This document shows, one piece after another, positions 1-9,900 of a DNA stretch of 64,000 nt. Where the stretch lies: contig NZ_BDAG01000020.1 in assembly GCF_002091715.1 (NCBI RefSeq), positions 53,608 to 117,607 of the forward strand, given 5' to 3'. Positions within the stretch are counted from its first letter, which is position 1; every line of letters starts with the position of its first letter. The stretch comes from Pseudomonas migulae NBRC 103157. Its GTDB lineage: Bacteria > Pseudomonadota > Gammaproteobacteria > Pseudomonadales > Pseudomonadaceae. The position numbers and the translations under genes are program-made. The notes under the pieces are model-generated. The model ran no database searches and was not told the DNA's origin. It saw only the letters and a program-made list of their open reading frames with translations.

Positions 1-809
1 AGGTCTTTCTGTGCTTCGTCTGAGAGAACATCGTAGCCTTCTGGGTCGTTGATATTCCGCTTTCCAGGCTCGACTTTTGTGATTCGATGAAGCATCAGCG
101 CGCAAAGTTTATTGGGACCATTGCTGCTGTATTTACCACGCGGCAATTCAGGATCAGGCTCTTTGCCGAGCCACTTCTCTTCGACAACATAGGCGGAGAG
201 ATAAATATTGGAGTCCTGGTGGGACAGCCCCAGCGGTTTTAGTTGGTAGATGCACTCAACGCCGTCGGCATCGCGAGGAAGGTACCCAACCTCCAAGGGA
301 GTGTCCTTCATGATGGCTGTCTGCAAACATTTGAGATGTTCGGGGTTGTGCTTACCAGGCTGCAGTACCGTAAATCGGGTGCCGGAGGTAATACGCTTAG
401 TGAAATCCAGCTTTCGTTCGCAGCCGTCTTGCATGACCAGCTCAGCGTAGTGCCGCAGGCCCTTGAGCTCCTCAGTCGCTGACTGCAGGCCAAAACGTTC
501 GGCGTGCTGGAAGATCGAAGTGAGTGACATTGCGTCTGAAGGTGACAGTACTAGCGAGTGGCTTCGGCCAACCGCTTTCCAGAACAACTCCCTCTTGTCA
601 TCTTCCCCCGCTTCGGATTCGACGTAGTGAAGTTCTTTCAGCACCTTCAAGTCCCTGCGGGTGGTTCTTTCGTGATGAACATCACTTCCATCACCATTGC
701 GCGAAACCCAGCCGACCAGTCGCTTGTGAAGGTAGGCGGTACTGACCGATTTGCCGGCTGCAAGAAGGATTTGCCGCAAGTAATCACGGCGGTGAGCACG
801 ATTTATCAT
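1..809 (-). CDS. WYL-domain transcriptional regulator, 3' end cut by window edge
   Basis: An open frame runs from an ATG at 809 down to base 1 without a stop, so the C-terminus lies outside the window. The first 65 or so residues are rich in Arg and Lys and read as a winged helix-turn-helix (starts MINRAHRRDYLRQILLAAG). Around residues 185-205 the motif KPLGLSHQDSNIYLSAY matches the WYL pattern (PLGL...YLxAY) of ligand- or nucleic-acid-sensing regulators. Such proteins often control defence or mobile-element genes (BrxR/CapW and PafBC types), usually as dimers on dyads. A 23-bp dyad lies 10 bp upstream of the start. The gene is divergent from the two-gene unit at 930-1911. It is less GC-rich than the NRPS genes. 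The family call is firm; the target genes and ligand are inference. Confidence 0.8.
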   Translation of the reverse strand, partial: MINRAHRRDYLRQILLAAGKSVSTAYLHKRLVGWVSRNGDGSDVHHERTTRRDLKVLKELHYVESEAGEDDKRELFWKAVGRSHSLVLSPSDAMSLTSIFQHAERFGLQSATEELKGLRHYAELVMQDGCERKLDFTKRITSGTRFTVLQPGKHNPEHLKCLQTAIMKDTPLEVGYLPRDADGVECIYQLKPLGLSHQDSNIYLSAYVVEEKWLGKEPDPELPRGKYSSNGPNKLCALMLHRITKVEPGKRNINDPEGYDVLSDEAQKD

Positions 810-818
810 TTTTTTTCG

Positions 819-841
819 ATAGGGACAGGAAGTGACCCTAT
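819..841. promoter_or_regulatory. 23-bp dyad, putative WYL operator
   Basis: Arms ATAGGGACA (819-827) and TGACCCTAT (833-841) are inverted copies with one mismatch and a 5-nt spacer. The dyad lies 10 bp before the WYL start codon in the divergent intergenic region. Size and geometry resemble operators described for BrxR/CapW-type WYL repressors. The role as operator is inference. Confidence 0.55.
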
Positions 842-929
842 TTGATTTCATGATGCTCCTCATTGGCAAGGCAATCACGTTGAGCACGTCGAACCCCACC
901 CGCGGGGCAGGCGGATGAAGGAGGCATCA

Positions 930-1298
930 ATGAGCAACATCGAGATGTTAAAAGCGCTGGTGTTTCAGGCCGCGACCGGGGGGATCAATGCAACTGATCT
1001 GCGTCGGCGGGTAATGCAGGAAAAGGTCCACCCAAGCGAGGCTGAATTCCAGTCGATTATTCTGGGGTTACAGGAAGAAGAACGCCTGTGTGGCCAAGAG
1101 GTTGACGGCCAGTGGATTTACACCGCAATCGACAAGAACGATCCTGGCTTTTCCCCTCTGGAGTACAGCCCACAATTTGCCGAACGGATCATCGCGGCGT
1201 CGTGTGGCGAATTCAAAGAAATCGACGTTGATGAGATGATCAGCCAGCTTGACGACATGATCGCGAAAGCGCGATCACGCAAAAACGATAACAAGTAA
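930..1298 (+). CDS. Hypothetical protein, possible winged-helix fold
   Basis: A 122-residue protein that I do not recognise. The ATG at 930 is preceded by the ribosome site AAGGAGG at 918-924, so this start is preferred over the in-frame ATG at 915, which would place the ribosome site inside the gene. The first 70 residues have the rhythm of a small winged helix: two or three helices, then GQEVDGQWIY as a possible wing. The C-terminal third is acidic and helical and ends in a basic tail. It is the first gene of a probable two-gene unit with the gene at 1366 and is divergent from the WYL regulator, which suggests that regulator controls it. There are no membrane segments or signal peptide. Function unknown. 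Confidence 0.7.
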   Translation: MSNIEMLKALVFQAATGGINATDLRRRVMQEKVHPSEAEFQSIILGLQEEERLCGQEVDGQWIYTAIDKNDPGFSPLEYSPQFAERIIAASCGEFKEIDVDEMISQLDDMIAKARSRKNDNK

Positions 1299-1365
1299 CC
1301 GCCCGCGACTGGGCACACGTAAGCCAACCTCAGCACTCGCTACCCACTGAAAGGAAATCGATTCC

Positions 1366-1911
1366 ATGGTTACAGATGTGACGTCTGCCATTAACAATGC
1401 CAAACCAGGCATCAAGAAATACCTGGCACTGATGGATCAAGTGGCGAAGGTGAATGTCTCGACGGATGCAGAGTTTCAGCGAGCTTATAACGGGTTCTAT
1501 CGAGTCCAGCGTCGGCAGGCATCCTGGTATTCCACCTATTACAACCTCATGGAGGAGTTGAAAGGTTCGAAGCCCACTTTTGGTGACGTTCTAGACCGTG
1601 TGTACGAAGTAACTGGACGCTACGAACCGTCTTTTTCCAGCAAACTGGTCGCGACGTTATGTGATGACAAGCCTGTATGGGACCAGCACGTCCTTAAAAA
1701 CATTGGCCAGAAGGCTCCATCCTATGCGTCTCACACCAAGATTCGTGACGCCAAACTCCGCTACGCCGATATCGAAAACTGGTACAAAACTTTTCTGACG
1801 TCCGACAAGGGTGTCAATTGGATCAACCAGTTTAACGACCTGATACCCGAGCACGGCAAGCTTACCGATCTCAAGAAAGTGGATTTAATACTCTGGCAGA
1901 TGCGCGACTAG
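1366..1911 (+). CDS. Hypothetical protein, 181 aa
   Basis: Second gene of the small unit beside the WYL regulator, 67 bases after the previous stop, with AAGGAAA before its ATG. The protein is mostly helical and rich in Tyr and Trp. The stretch SFSSKLVATLCDDKPVWDQ followed by HVLKNIG recalls the helical repeat region of helix-hairpin-helix DNA glycosylase-like proteins, in which a Ser-Lys-Leu helix precedes a PxWD loop. That comparison is from memory and weak. No catalytic motif, signal peptide or membrane segment is visible. Base composition is lower in GC than in the neighbouring NRPS genes, as expected for acquired DNA. Function unknown. Confidence 0.7.
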   Translation: MVTDVTSAINNAKPGIKKYLALMDQVAKVNVSTDAEFQRAYNGFYRVQRRQASWYSTYYNLMEELKGSKPTFGDVLDRVYEVTGRYEPSFSSKLVATLCDDKPVWDQHVLKNIGQKAPSYASHTKIRDAKLRYADIENWYKTFLTSDKGVNWINQFNDLIPEHGKLTDLKKVDLILWQMRD

Positions 1912-2101
1912 CGGTTTGATTCGATATTTTTTCGCACTTACCTCGTGTGCAGGAACCGCGCAGCCACTGCGGTTTTGCATAGCTTGTTTAAGCGGCCTAC
2001 AGGTTACTTCGTGAAAGCTACATCACCTTGCGTCGTTGCCTACAGGTACGCCAGAATCCGCCGGCTTGTGCGTCATGAGCATGGTCTCTATCGTTTCCCT
2101 G

Positions 2102-2327
2102 CCACTGCAAATCAGTGGTCGGGTTTGGTAGCCCGTTTCGCTTAGGCGCATAGCTTCACCTTATGCAGTCGCTTTCTCAGGGCTCTGATTTATGGGGGCC
2201 ATGCGCAGGGCTCCCTCGGGGGCGCCGGGGTCCTAATGCGACCGGTCTACCAACCCGCGTATGGCCGCCACCTTCGTTTGGTAGCGAGGGTGATGGCTCC
2301 TTGCTTTTCGCGTTAGGAGTTCCATCT
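2102..2327 (+). other. Candidate structured leader upstream of the DUF6124-like gene
   Basis: The 1912-2327 gap shows no convincing gene but several helices. CCACTG/CAGTGG (2102-2107/2113-2118) is a perfect hairpin. CGGG and CCCG flank TTTGGTAG. GCATA/TATGC pairs across 2148-2165. GGGGGCC/GGCTCCC (2194-2200/2209-2215) forms a 7-bp stem with one G-U pair. CTACCAA (2247-2253) can pair with TTGGTAG either at 2125-2131 or at 2278-2284, so two folds exclude each other. The ribosome site lies just downstream. The open frames here (1945-2145 and the upstream extension from 2163) have unnatural protein composition. Regulatory function is inference. Confidence 0.4.
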
Positions 2328-2681
2328 ATGCCCAAGGTCACACCCAACCCGCCGGAACTCGATCCGGCCTCCCCCAATGAAAACGTCGACTCCTCCACTA
2401 ACCCCAGGCCTGATATCCAACCTTCATTCGCCGACATCAAAGCCACCCCACGCACCATGAACACGATGTTCATCGTCAATCCGGAATTCGATATCGAAAC
2501 CCTGTTGGGCTATGCGTGTGAATCACTGGCCTCGGCCGAGGTGATGGCCAATGATCTGGCTGATCATTTGCAGGGATCGTCGCGCAATTCGCTGCTGGGT
2601 ATTTCGCAGGTGATCATGCTGGCGGAGTTGACGGTGAATCGGGCATTGGACCATCTGGATCCGATAGAGGACGTGCATTAG
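2328..2681 (+). CDS. DUF6124-like small protein
   Basis: A 117-residue protein. I chose the ATG at 2328 because TAGGAG lies 9 bases upstream; the in-frame extension back to 2163 is leader sequence. The N-terminal half is Pro/Asn/Asp-rich and probably disordered. The C-terminal part (MFIVNPEFDIETLLGYACE onward) forms two or three helices and resembles a Pseudomonas family found in many copies per genome, which I recall as DUF6124/DUF3077. Function unknown; it has been suggested to be cytosolic. The gene stands alone, followed by a REP pair. Confidence 0.7.
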   Translation: MPKVTPNPPELDPASPNENVDSSTNPRPDIQPSFADIKATPRTMNTMFIVNPEFDIETLLGYACESLASAEVMANDLADHLQGSSRNSLLGISQVIMLAELTVNRALDHLDPIEDVH

Positions 2682-2768
2682 TCCGGCAATCGCACTGCGT
2701 TATCGTTCTTCCTCGGAACGTCGCCGGGCCAAGCTTTAATGCCAGTCATTCAAGCAAAAGTTGATTCC

Positions 2769-2878
2769 TGTGGGAGCGAGCTTGCTCGCGATGGATGCCA
2801 ACGATAACGCGTATTTTCTGGATATACGCGCCGTCCTTAAGTCCATCGAGAGCAAGCTCGCTCCTACAAAGTCACAAG
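2769..2878. repeat. REP pair (GGGAGCGAGCTTGCTCGC type)
   Basis: Two inverted copies, GTGGGAGCGAGCTTGCTCGC at the left and GAGCAAGCTCGCTCCTAC at the right, flank about 65 bases of unrelated sequence. It lies between the DUF6124-like gene and the convergent esterase, a typical REP position. Confidence 0.85.
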
Positions 2879-2923
2879 CGATAGGATCGCCCACGAGAGT
2901 GCGGAACGATCGCTGCGAGTGCA

Positions 2924-3889
2924 TCAACTCAGGCTTTCGGTGATCTGCCCCGCCAGTTGCTCCAGCATCCCCGGCACTTCCTGAACCATCTCCCCCATCC
3001 GTGCGAAGTCGTGGGTCATCCCCGCTTTCACATCCAGCACCACAGGTTGTCCGGCGGCACGCAATTTTTCGGCCCAGGCCAGGCCTTCATCCAGCAACGG
3101 ATCGTATTCGGCCAGCCACAGTACGGTCGGTGTCAGCCCCTGCAGGGTCTCGGCGAACAACGGGGAAAAGCGCCAGTCACGACGATCATCGGCGCTACGT
3201 TGGTACTGCTGATAGAACCACTCCAACGTGGTCGCTTCCAGCAGATAGCCCTCGGCGAAACGTGCGAGGGACGGGCGTTTTTCCACGGCGTCGATCACCG
3301 GGTACAACAACACTTGCACCCGTGGCGTCAGCGGCCAGGCTTGCGGATTCTGTGCGATGGCGATCGACAACGAGGCCACCAGGCTGCCGCCGACGCTGTC
3401 GCCAGCCAATGCGATGCGGTTTGCGTCCAGGCCCAGAGCACCGGCGCCGTTGGTGGCGAGCCAGCGTGTCACGTCTTCGGCATCTTCGTAGGCCGTGGGA
3501 AAACGGTGTTCCGGGGCCAGTCGATAATCCGCCGACAGCACCGTAAAACCACCCGCCAGCGCCAATCGTCGGCACAGGGTGTCGTGGGAATCGAGGCTGC
3601 CGACCACGTAGCCGCCGCCGTGAAAGTACAGCAGCACCGGACGTTCCTGAGTGCCCAGCGACGGGCGAGCGTAGAGGCGCGCATTCAGCAAGTGGCCGTC
3701 GCGGGCCGGAATGCTGACGGCGGTCACGGTCAGCGCGCCCATTGGTGCGGCGTCGAGCAGCTGCGAGGTTTGTTCGAATTGCTGGCGCGCTTCGGCCGGG
3801 GCCAGCTCGTGCATGGGCAGGCTTTTGCCGGTGAGGCGGCCGAACTCGGCCAGCTCCAGAAAACCTTCGATGTCCGGGTGCAGTGCCAT
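2924..3889 (-). CDS. Alpha/beta hydrolase, HSL-type esterase
   Basis: A 321-residue carboxylesterase of the hormone-sensitive lipase family. Oxyanion motif HGGG lies near residue 90 (YFHGGGYVVGS), the nucleophile in GDSVGGS near 165, the acid in EYDPLLDEG near 265, and the His in THDFARM near 295. There is no signal peptide, so it should be cytosolic. It is on the same strand as the NRPS genes and starts 93 bases after them, but a strong terminator lies in that gap, so it may be a separate unit. It might hydrolyse an ester or act on the peptide product; nothing in the sequence fixes the substrate. Confidence 0.85.
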   Translation of the reverse strand: MALHPDIEGFLELAEFGRLTGKSLPMHELAPAEARQQFEQTSQLLDAAPMGALTVTAVSIPARDGHLLNARLYARPSLGTQERPVLLYFHGGGYVVGSLDSHDTLCRRLALAGGFTVLSADYRLAPEHRFPTAYEDAEDVTRWLATNGAGALGLDANRIALAGDSVGGSLVASLSIAIAQNPQAWPLTPRVQVLLYPVIDAVEKRPSLARFAEGYLLEATTLEWFYQQYQRSADDRRDWRFSPLFAETLQGLTPTVLWLAEYDPLLDEGLAWAEKLRAAGQPVVLDVKAGMTHDFARMGEMVQEVPGMLEQLAGQITESLS

Positions 3890-3901
3890 GGGCGGTGGTC
3901 T

Positions 3902-3963
3902 CCAAAAAATAAAAAAGCTCGCCCTATAAACGATCCGCGAGGGCCGTTCATTAGGGCGAGCTT
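3902..3963 (-). terminator. Rho-independent terminator after the NRPS operon
   Basis: AAGCTCGCCCTA (3915-3926) and TAGGGCGAGCTT (3952-3963) form a perfect 12-bp stem with a 25-nt loop. On the minus strand it is followed by TTTTTTATTTTTT. It lies 20 bases after the last NRPS stop and directly before the esterase ribosome site. Confidence 0.85.
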
Positions 3964-3982
3964 GTTTTGGCGCGGTAAAACC

Positions 3983-6900
3983 TCAGTCCTGCGCCACCAC
4001 CTCCCGACCGAGGGCCGTCACCACGGCGCTCAGGCATTCCTCCCGTTGCAGGATATCGAAGTGGCAGGCGGCGACGATTTGCACTTTGCGCAGCCGTGGT
4101 TGCTGACGCTCCAGCGTCGCGCGTTCGGCCGTCGGGTTGCCATCCGCCCACCAGCAGTACAGTTCGGCGTGCGGCAGCGGCAAGGTCTCGACCTGCCGCG
4201 ACAGCGCCTTCAAGCGCGTGCTGACCATGAACGTCTGCGCCAACTCATCGGCCCCCAGCAATGCGTAACCGCTGGCCTGCTCGCCTTCGGTGTCGATCAC
4301 TGTGCGAATGATCCGCGCGACTGCGTCCTGATCGCCCGAGGTTTCGACACTCAACGCCTGAGCAATCACGTCGCTGTCCATGCTCAACGTTGCCCCCAGG
4401 AACTCGCGCAGGTCCGCGCGCCACTCATCTGCACGGGCGGCAGCGTTGGCCTGGGTCGGCACAAAGCTGTCCACCAGACCGACGAACGCCACACGCTGGC
4501 CCTGTTGTTCAAGCAGGTCGCCAACCATCAACGCCAGCGCCCCGCCCAACGACCAGCCCAGCAAATGGTACGGGCCTTGCAGTTGTTTGCGACGGATCGC
4601 TTCGACGTAGTCCGCCGCCATTTGCCGCAGCGAAGTGTCGTGCCACTGACGGTCGAGCAGCATGCGGCATTGCACACCGTACACCGTGCGCAGACCTTCC
4701 AGTCGACGGGCCAAAGGCTCGTAGTCGAACACCGTGCCGAACCCCGCGTGCAGGCAGAACAGCGCCGGTTGATCGTCCACTGGCTGGTTCAACAGCAGCA
4801 GCGGTTCAGGGCTCTGTTTGAGCGGTTGCTCATCGACGCCGGACAACCCGGCGATGGTCGGTTTGGCCATCATGTCGCGCAGTTTGAGCTGGAAGCCCGG
4901 CTCATTCAGCGCTCGCACTTTCGAGATCACCTTGAGGGTGCGCAGTGAGTCGCCGCCCAACTCAAAGAAATTGTCGGTGATGCCGACTTTGTCGACGCCC
5001 AGCACTTGCTGCCAGATCTCGGCCAGCGCCCACTCCAGCGACGTACGCGGGGCCACGTAATCGCGCCCCTCGAAGGTCGGGTCGGGCAAGGCCTTGCGGT
5101 CGAGTTTGCCGTTCGGTGTCAGCGGGAAACGCGGCAACACCACGACCTGCGTCGGAACCATGTAATCCGGCAGGCTTTCACGCAAGGCCGCCTGGCAACG
5201 CGGGCCCAGACCGTCGTCCTCGGCAGCGACCACATAACCCACCAGTTGCGGACCCTGGCCACTGTCACGCACCACCACAAGGGCGTCGTTTACTCCGACC
5301 TGCTCACGCAGACGAGCTTCGATTTCACCCAGTTCGATGCGGAAGCCGCGCACTTTGACCTGATGGTCGATGCGTCCCACGTAATCGAATACGCCGTCCT
5401 CGCGGCGGCGCACCAGGTCGCCGGTGCGGTACAAGCGACCGCCGTCGCGGCTGAACGGGTCGGCGACGAAACGCTCGGCGGTTTGCCACGGGTGACGGTG
5501 GTAGCCACGCGCCACGCCACGACCGCCGATGTACAGTTCGCCGACCATGCCCACCGGCAACGGATTGAGGTCCATGTCCAACACATGCAGGCTGCGGGTG
5601 CCGACGCGGCAGCCAATCGGCGCATACATCGCCTCGCAGTGGCCGTCGGCAGCGATTTTCCACAGCAGCGGCGTGACCACGGTTTCCGTCGGGCCGTAAC
5701 CGTTCACCAGGTATTGCGGTTTGAGCGTGTGCTTGACCCGTTCGAACGTGGCGTCCGGCACCGCATCGCCACCGAAGCAATAGATGCGCACCGGCGGTGG
5801 ATCGCCGCCCTGCAACTCGGCGTGTTCGGCCAGTTGCAGCAAGTACGCCGGCGGGAAGCAGGCGACGGTGATGCGCTGACGGTGCAACACCGCCAGCGTC
5901 TGCTCGGCGGTCCACAAGGCGTTGTCGCGCACCACCAGGGTCGAGCCGCTGATCAGTGCGGTGATCCAGCGTTCATGGGCACCGTCGAAGGCGAACGACA
6001 TGAAATGCAGTTCGCGATTGCCAGGGTCCATTTCATACAGCTCGGCAATCGCCTGCACGTGCATGCTCAACGGCCCGTGAGCCACAGCGACGCTCTTCGG
6101 TTTGCCGGTCGAGCCCGAGGTGTAAATCAGGTACGCCAGTTGCTCGGCGTGTACGTTGTTTTGCGGCGCCAACACCTCGACGTCGAGGTTCAAGCGATCC
6201 ACGGCGACCATCGGCGTGCCCGGATTGAGCTGCGCCGTGTCACGCAAACGCTCCTGGGTCAGCAGCAAACGCATGTCGCTGTCGGCCATCATGTAGCGCA
6301 GGCGCTCCTGCGGATATTGCGGGTCCAGCGGCACGTACGCGGCGCCGCACTTCATCACCGCCAGCAGCGACACCACCAGCTCCAGCGAACGCTCCATGAA
6401 CACGCCGACCACGTCTTCGGCCTGCACGCCCTGCTCCAGCAAGTGGACCGCAAGTGCGTCGGAACGACGATCCAGTTCGGCATAACTCAAGTGTTCGGCA
6501 TCGCGGTCGGCGTAGCTGAGCATCAGCGCGGTGTGATCCGGTTGCAGACGTGCGCGCTCACGGATCAGCTCGTGCACCGGCCGTTCGTGGTCGTCGGCCA
6601 GCGTCGGCAGCTCGCCGTCCAGTTGCCGGCCTTGGTCCAGCGTCAGCAAACCGATCTCGCCCACGGCGCGCCCGGCGTTGTCGCACAGACGCTGCATCAG
6701 GCTTTCCATGTGGCTGCGCAGCACTTCGACGGTGGCCAGGTCGAACTGATCAAGCGGGTGCATGTACTCGATGCGCAGCCCTTCATCGAGGCTGACCATC
6801 AAGTCCATGGCGAAGCTGGTCAGGCCGAAATCGGAGACGTCTTCGAAACGCAGGGAATCACCGTTCCACTCGCGCAACGTGCGGTCCACCGGCTGGTTTT

Positions 6901-9900
6901 CGAAAACGATGATGCTGTCGAACAGCGACTGCCCGCCCTGCCCGGCCCAGCGTTGAATGTCGCTGAGCGGGGTTTGCTGGAAGTCGCGGATGTCGAGGTT
7001 GTAGGCCTGGATCTCGCGCAGCCAGTCGCCGACGCTCGTCTCGGTCGGCACGCTGTTGACCACCGGCAAGGTGTTGATGAACAGCCCGAGCATGTTCTCC
7101 GAACCGTTGAGGGTTTCCGGTCGGCCCGACACCGTGGCGCCGAACGTCACCGTGCGCTGGCCGGTATAACGCTGCAACAACAGCAGCCACGCGGCTTGCA
7201 CCAGGGTGTTGAGCGTGACTTGCTGTTGCTGGGCAAACGCCTGCAAACGCGCGGTTTGCTGAGCATTCAGGTGCGTATAGATCGCGTGATAACCCGCTTG
7301 CGGCGCCTTCACCGGCAATGCGCGGGCCAGGTGCGTGGCGCCTTCGAGGGTCTTGAGCTTGTCTTTCCAGAACGCTTCGCTGGCCTCGACGGCTTGGTGA
7401 CCGAGCCAGTCGATGTAGTCGCGATACGCGGCCACCGGTTCCTGCGCGTCGCCACTGTAATGACGCAGCACTTCACCGATCAGGCGAGACACACTCCAAC
7501 CGTCCATGAGGATGTGGTGGTAGGTCCAGATCAGGCGATAACGGTCGTCTTCCAGACGCACCAGCAGCAAGCGCAACAACGGCGCGCGGTTCAGCGAGAA
7601 GCCACGTTCACGTTCATCAGCGGCCAATTGGCGCACACGCTCGGGCTGGTTATCCAGACCGCGCCAGTCGAGTTCGGTCAGCAGCGTCGGCGCATTGCGC
7701 AACACCACTTGCAGCGGCTCCTTGTCGCCCTCCCACAGGAACGCGGTGCGCAGGATCGCGTGACGCTGCGCGGCGTCGGCCCAGGCTTCGCGGAAGCGCG
7801 AACCGTCAACGCCACGCACGCCCACTTCGATCTGGTTGACGTACAGCCCCGAGTCGCCGTCCTGCACCGAGTGGAACAGCATGCCCTGCTGCATCGGCGA
7901 CAGTGGATAAACGTCGTCCACCTCGTCCGCCGTCAATTGCAGCGCCTGATACTGCGCTTCGCTCAGTTCGATTTTCAGCGCCGGTGCAGAAATAACCGGC
8001 GCCGCTTCCACGGCGTCCACTGCCTGGGCAACCGTCGCCAGTTCAGCGATGGTCGGGTGACTGAACACGTGTTTCGGCGAAATGCTCAGGCCGGCCTTGC
8101 GCGCACGGCTGACCGCCTGGATCGACACGATGGAGTCGCCGCCCAGTTCGAAGAAGTTGTCCTGAATGCCGACCTGCACTTCAAACAACGCCTGCCACAC
8201 GTCTTGCAGCGTGGCCTCCACGGCATTGCGCGGTGCGACGTATTCACGCACGTGCTGATCGGGTTGTGGCAAGGCGCGGCGATCGAGTTTGCCGTTCGGC
8301 GTCACGGGCAGTTGCTCAAGCGCCAACACATGGCTCGGTTGCATGTGCTCGGGCAGCGCATTGCGCAGGTGCTGCTTCAGCCCGTCGAGTGCCAACGACT
8401 GGCCGACCACGTAAGCCACCAGTTGCTTGGATTTACCGACATCCAGCGCGATCACCACCGCCTCGCGCACCTGCGGATGTTCCAGCAGGCAGGCTTCAAT
8501 CTCACCCAGCTCGATGCGCAAGCCACGGATCTTCACTTGATGATCGAGGCGACCGACGTATTCGATCACGCCGTCCTCGCGATAACGCGCCAGGTCGCCG
8601 GTGCGGTACAGGCGCTCGCCCTGCACGCCGAACGGGCTGGCGACAAAACGCTCGGCCGTCAGGTCCGGACGACGGTGGTAACCCCGCGCCAGGCCGACAC
8701 CGCCCAAGTACAGCTCACCGACGCAACCCGCCACTTGCGGTTGCAGGCTGTCGTCGAGGATGTAGGTCACCAGGTTGGCGATCGGGTAACCGATCGGCAC
8801 GCTGATCGAGCCGTCATCGACGCACGTCCAGTGGGTCACGTCGATGGCCGCTTCGGTCGGCCCGTACAGGTTGTACAAACCGACGCCGGGCAGCACGCGG
8901 AACAGGCTGTTCTGCAAATCCGCCGACAGTGCCTCACCGCTGCACATGATCTGCCGCAGGCTGGCGCAACGCTCAAAGCCCTCGCCCTGAACAAACGCCT
9001 GCAACATCGACGGCACGAAATGCAGGGTGCTGACCTGATACTGCTCGATCAAACGCACCAGTTGCGCCGGGTCGCGATGGGCGCCCGGCTCGGCCACCGC
9101 AAGGCGTGCACCGACCATCAGCGGCCAGAAAAACTCCCACACCGACACGTCAAAACTGAACGGCGTTTTTTGCAGCACGGTGTCGCGTCCGTCCAGCGGG
9201 TACGCGCCCTGCATCCACTCGATGCGGTTGTACAACGCATCGTGACGGTTGGCTGCGCCCTTGGGTTTACCCGTGGAGCCGGAGGTGTAAATCATGTAGG
9301 CCAGCGATTGCAGCTCGACCACGCACGGCAGGTTTTCGTCGCTCAAGCCTTCGACTAACCGAGCGCTGTCGTCCAGGCAGATCGCCGCGGTGCCCGCCGG
9401 AATCGGCAATTGCGCCAGCAGATGACGCTGGGTCAGCAGCACATGCACGCCGCTGTCCTCGAACATGTGCTCCAGGCGCTCGCGCGGGTAATCCGGGTCC
9501 AGCGGCACATAAGCGCCGCCGGCCTTCATGATCGCGAGCAAACCGATCACCAGTTCCAGCGAACGTTCGGCGGCAATGCCGACCAGCACTTCGGCGCCGA
9601 CACCTTGGGCGCGCAGGTAGTGCGCCAGTCGGTTGGCCTGTTGATTGAGTTGACGATACGTCAGGGTCTGACCGGCAAAAACCAAAGCCTGGGCGTCCGG
9701 GGTTTTCAGCACTTGGGCTTCGAAGCACAGGTGGACCGGACGCACATCGGGCCAGGTCACGGCGGTGTCGTTGAAGCCTTGCACTTGCTGTGCGGTCTGC
9801 GCAGCGTCGAGCAGGCTCAGGCGACCCAAGGCTAGTTGCGGTTCGCGCACCATGGCATCGAGCAACGCCACCAGACGCTTGCTCAGGCCGTCGATGGCCT

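Noticed and set aside
1945..2327. Open frames in the DUF6124 leader
   Set aside because: Composition is not protein-like and the true ribosome site is at 2315-2319; treated as leader RNA.
2957..4948. Long plus-strand open frame of 663 codons
   Set aside because: It lies opposite the esterase and NRPS genes and across the terminator; its protein is rich in Gln, Arg and His with no domain, as expected of the antisense of GC-rich codons.
6900..8100. Dual condensation/epimerisation domain in module 6
   Set aside because: The extra N-terminal His motif (HH, I or L, four residues, GD) is absent; only FHSVQDGD is seen, with wrong spacing.
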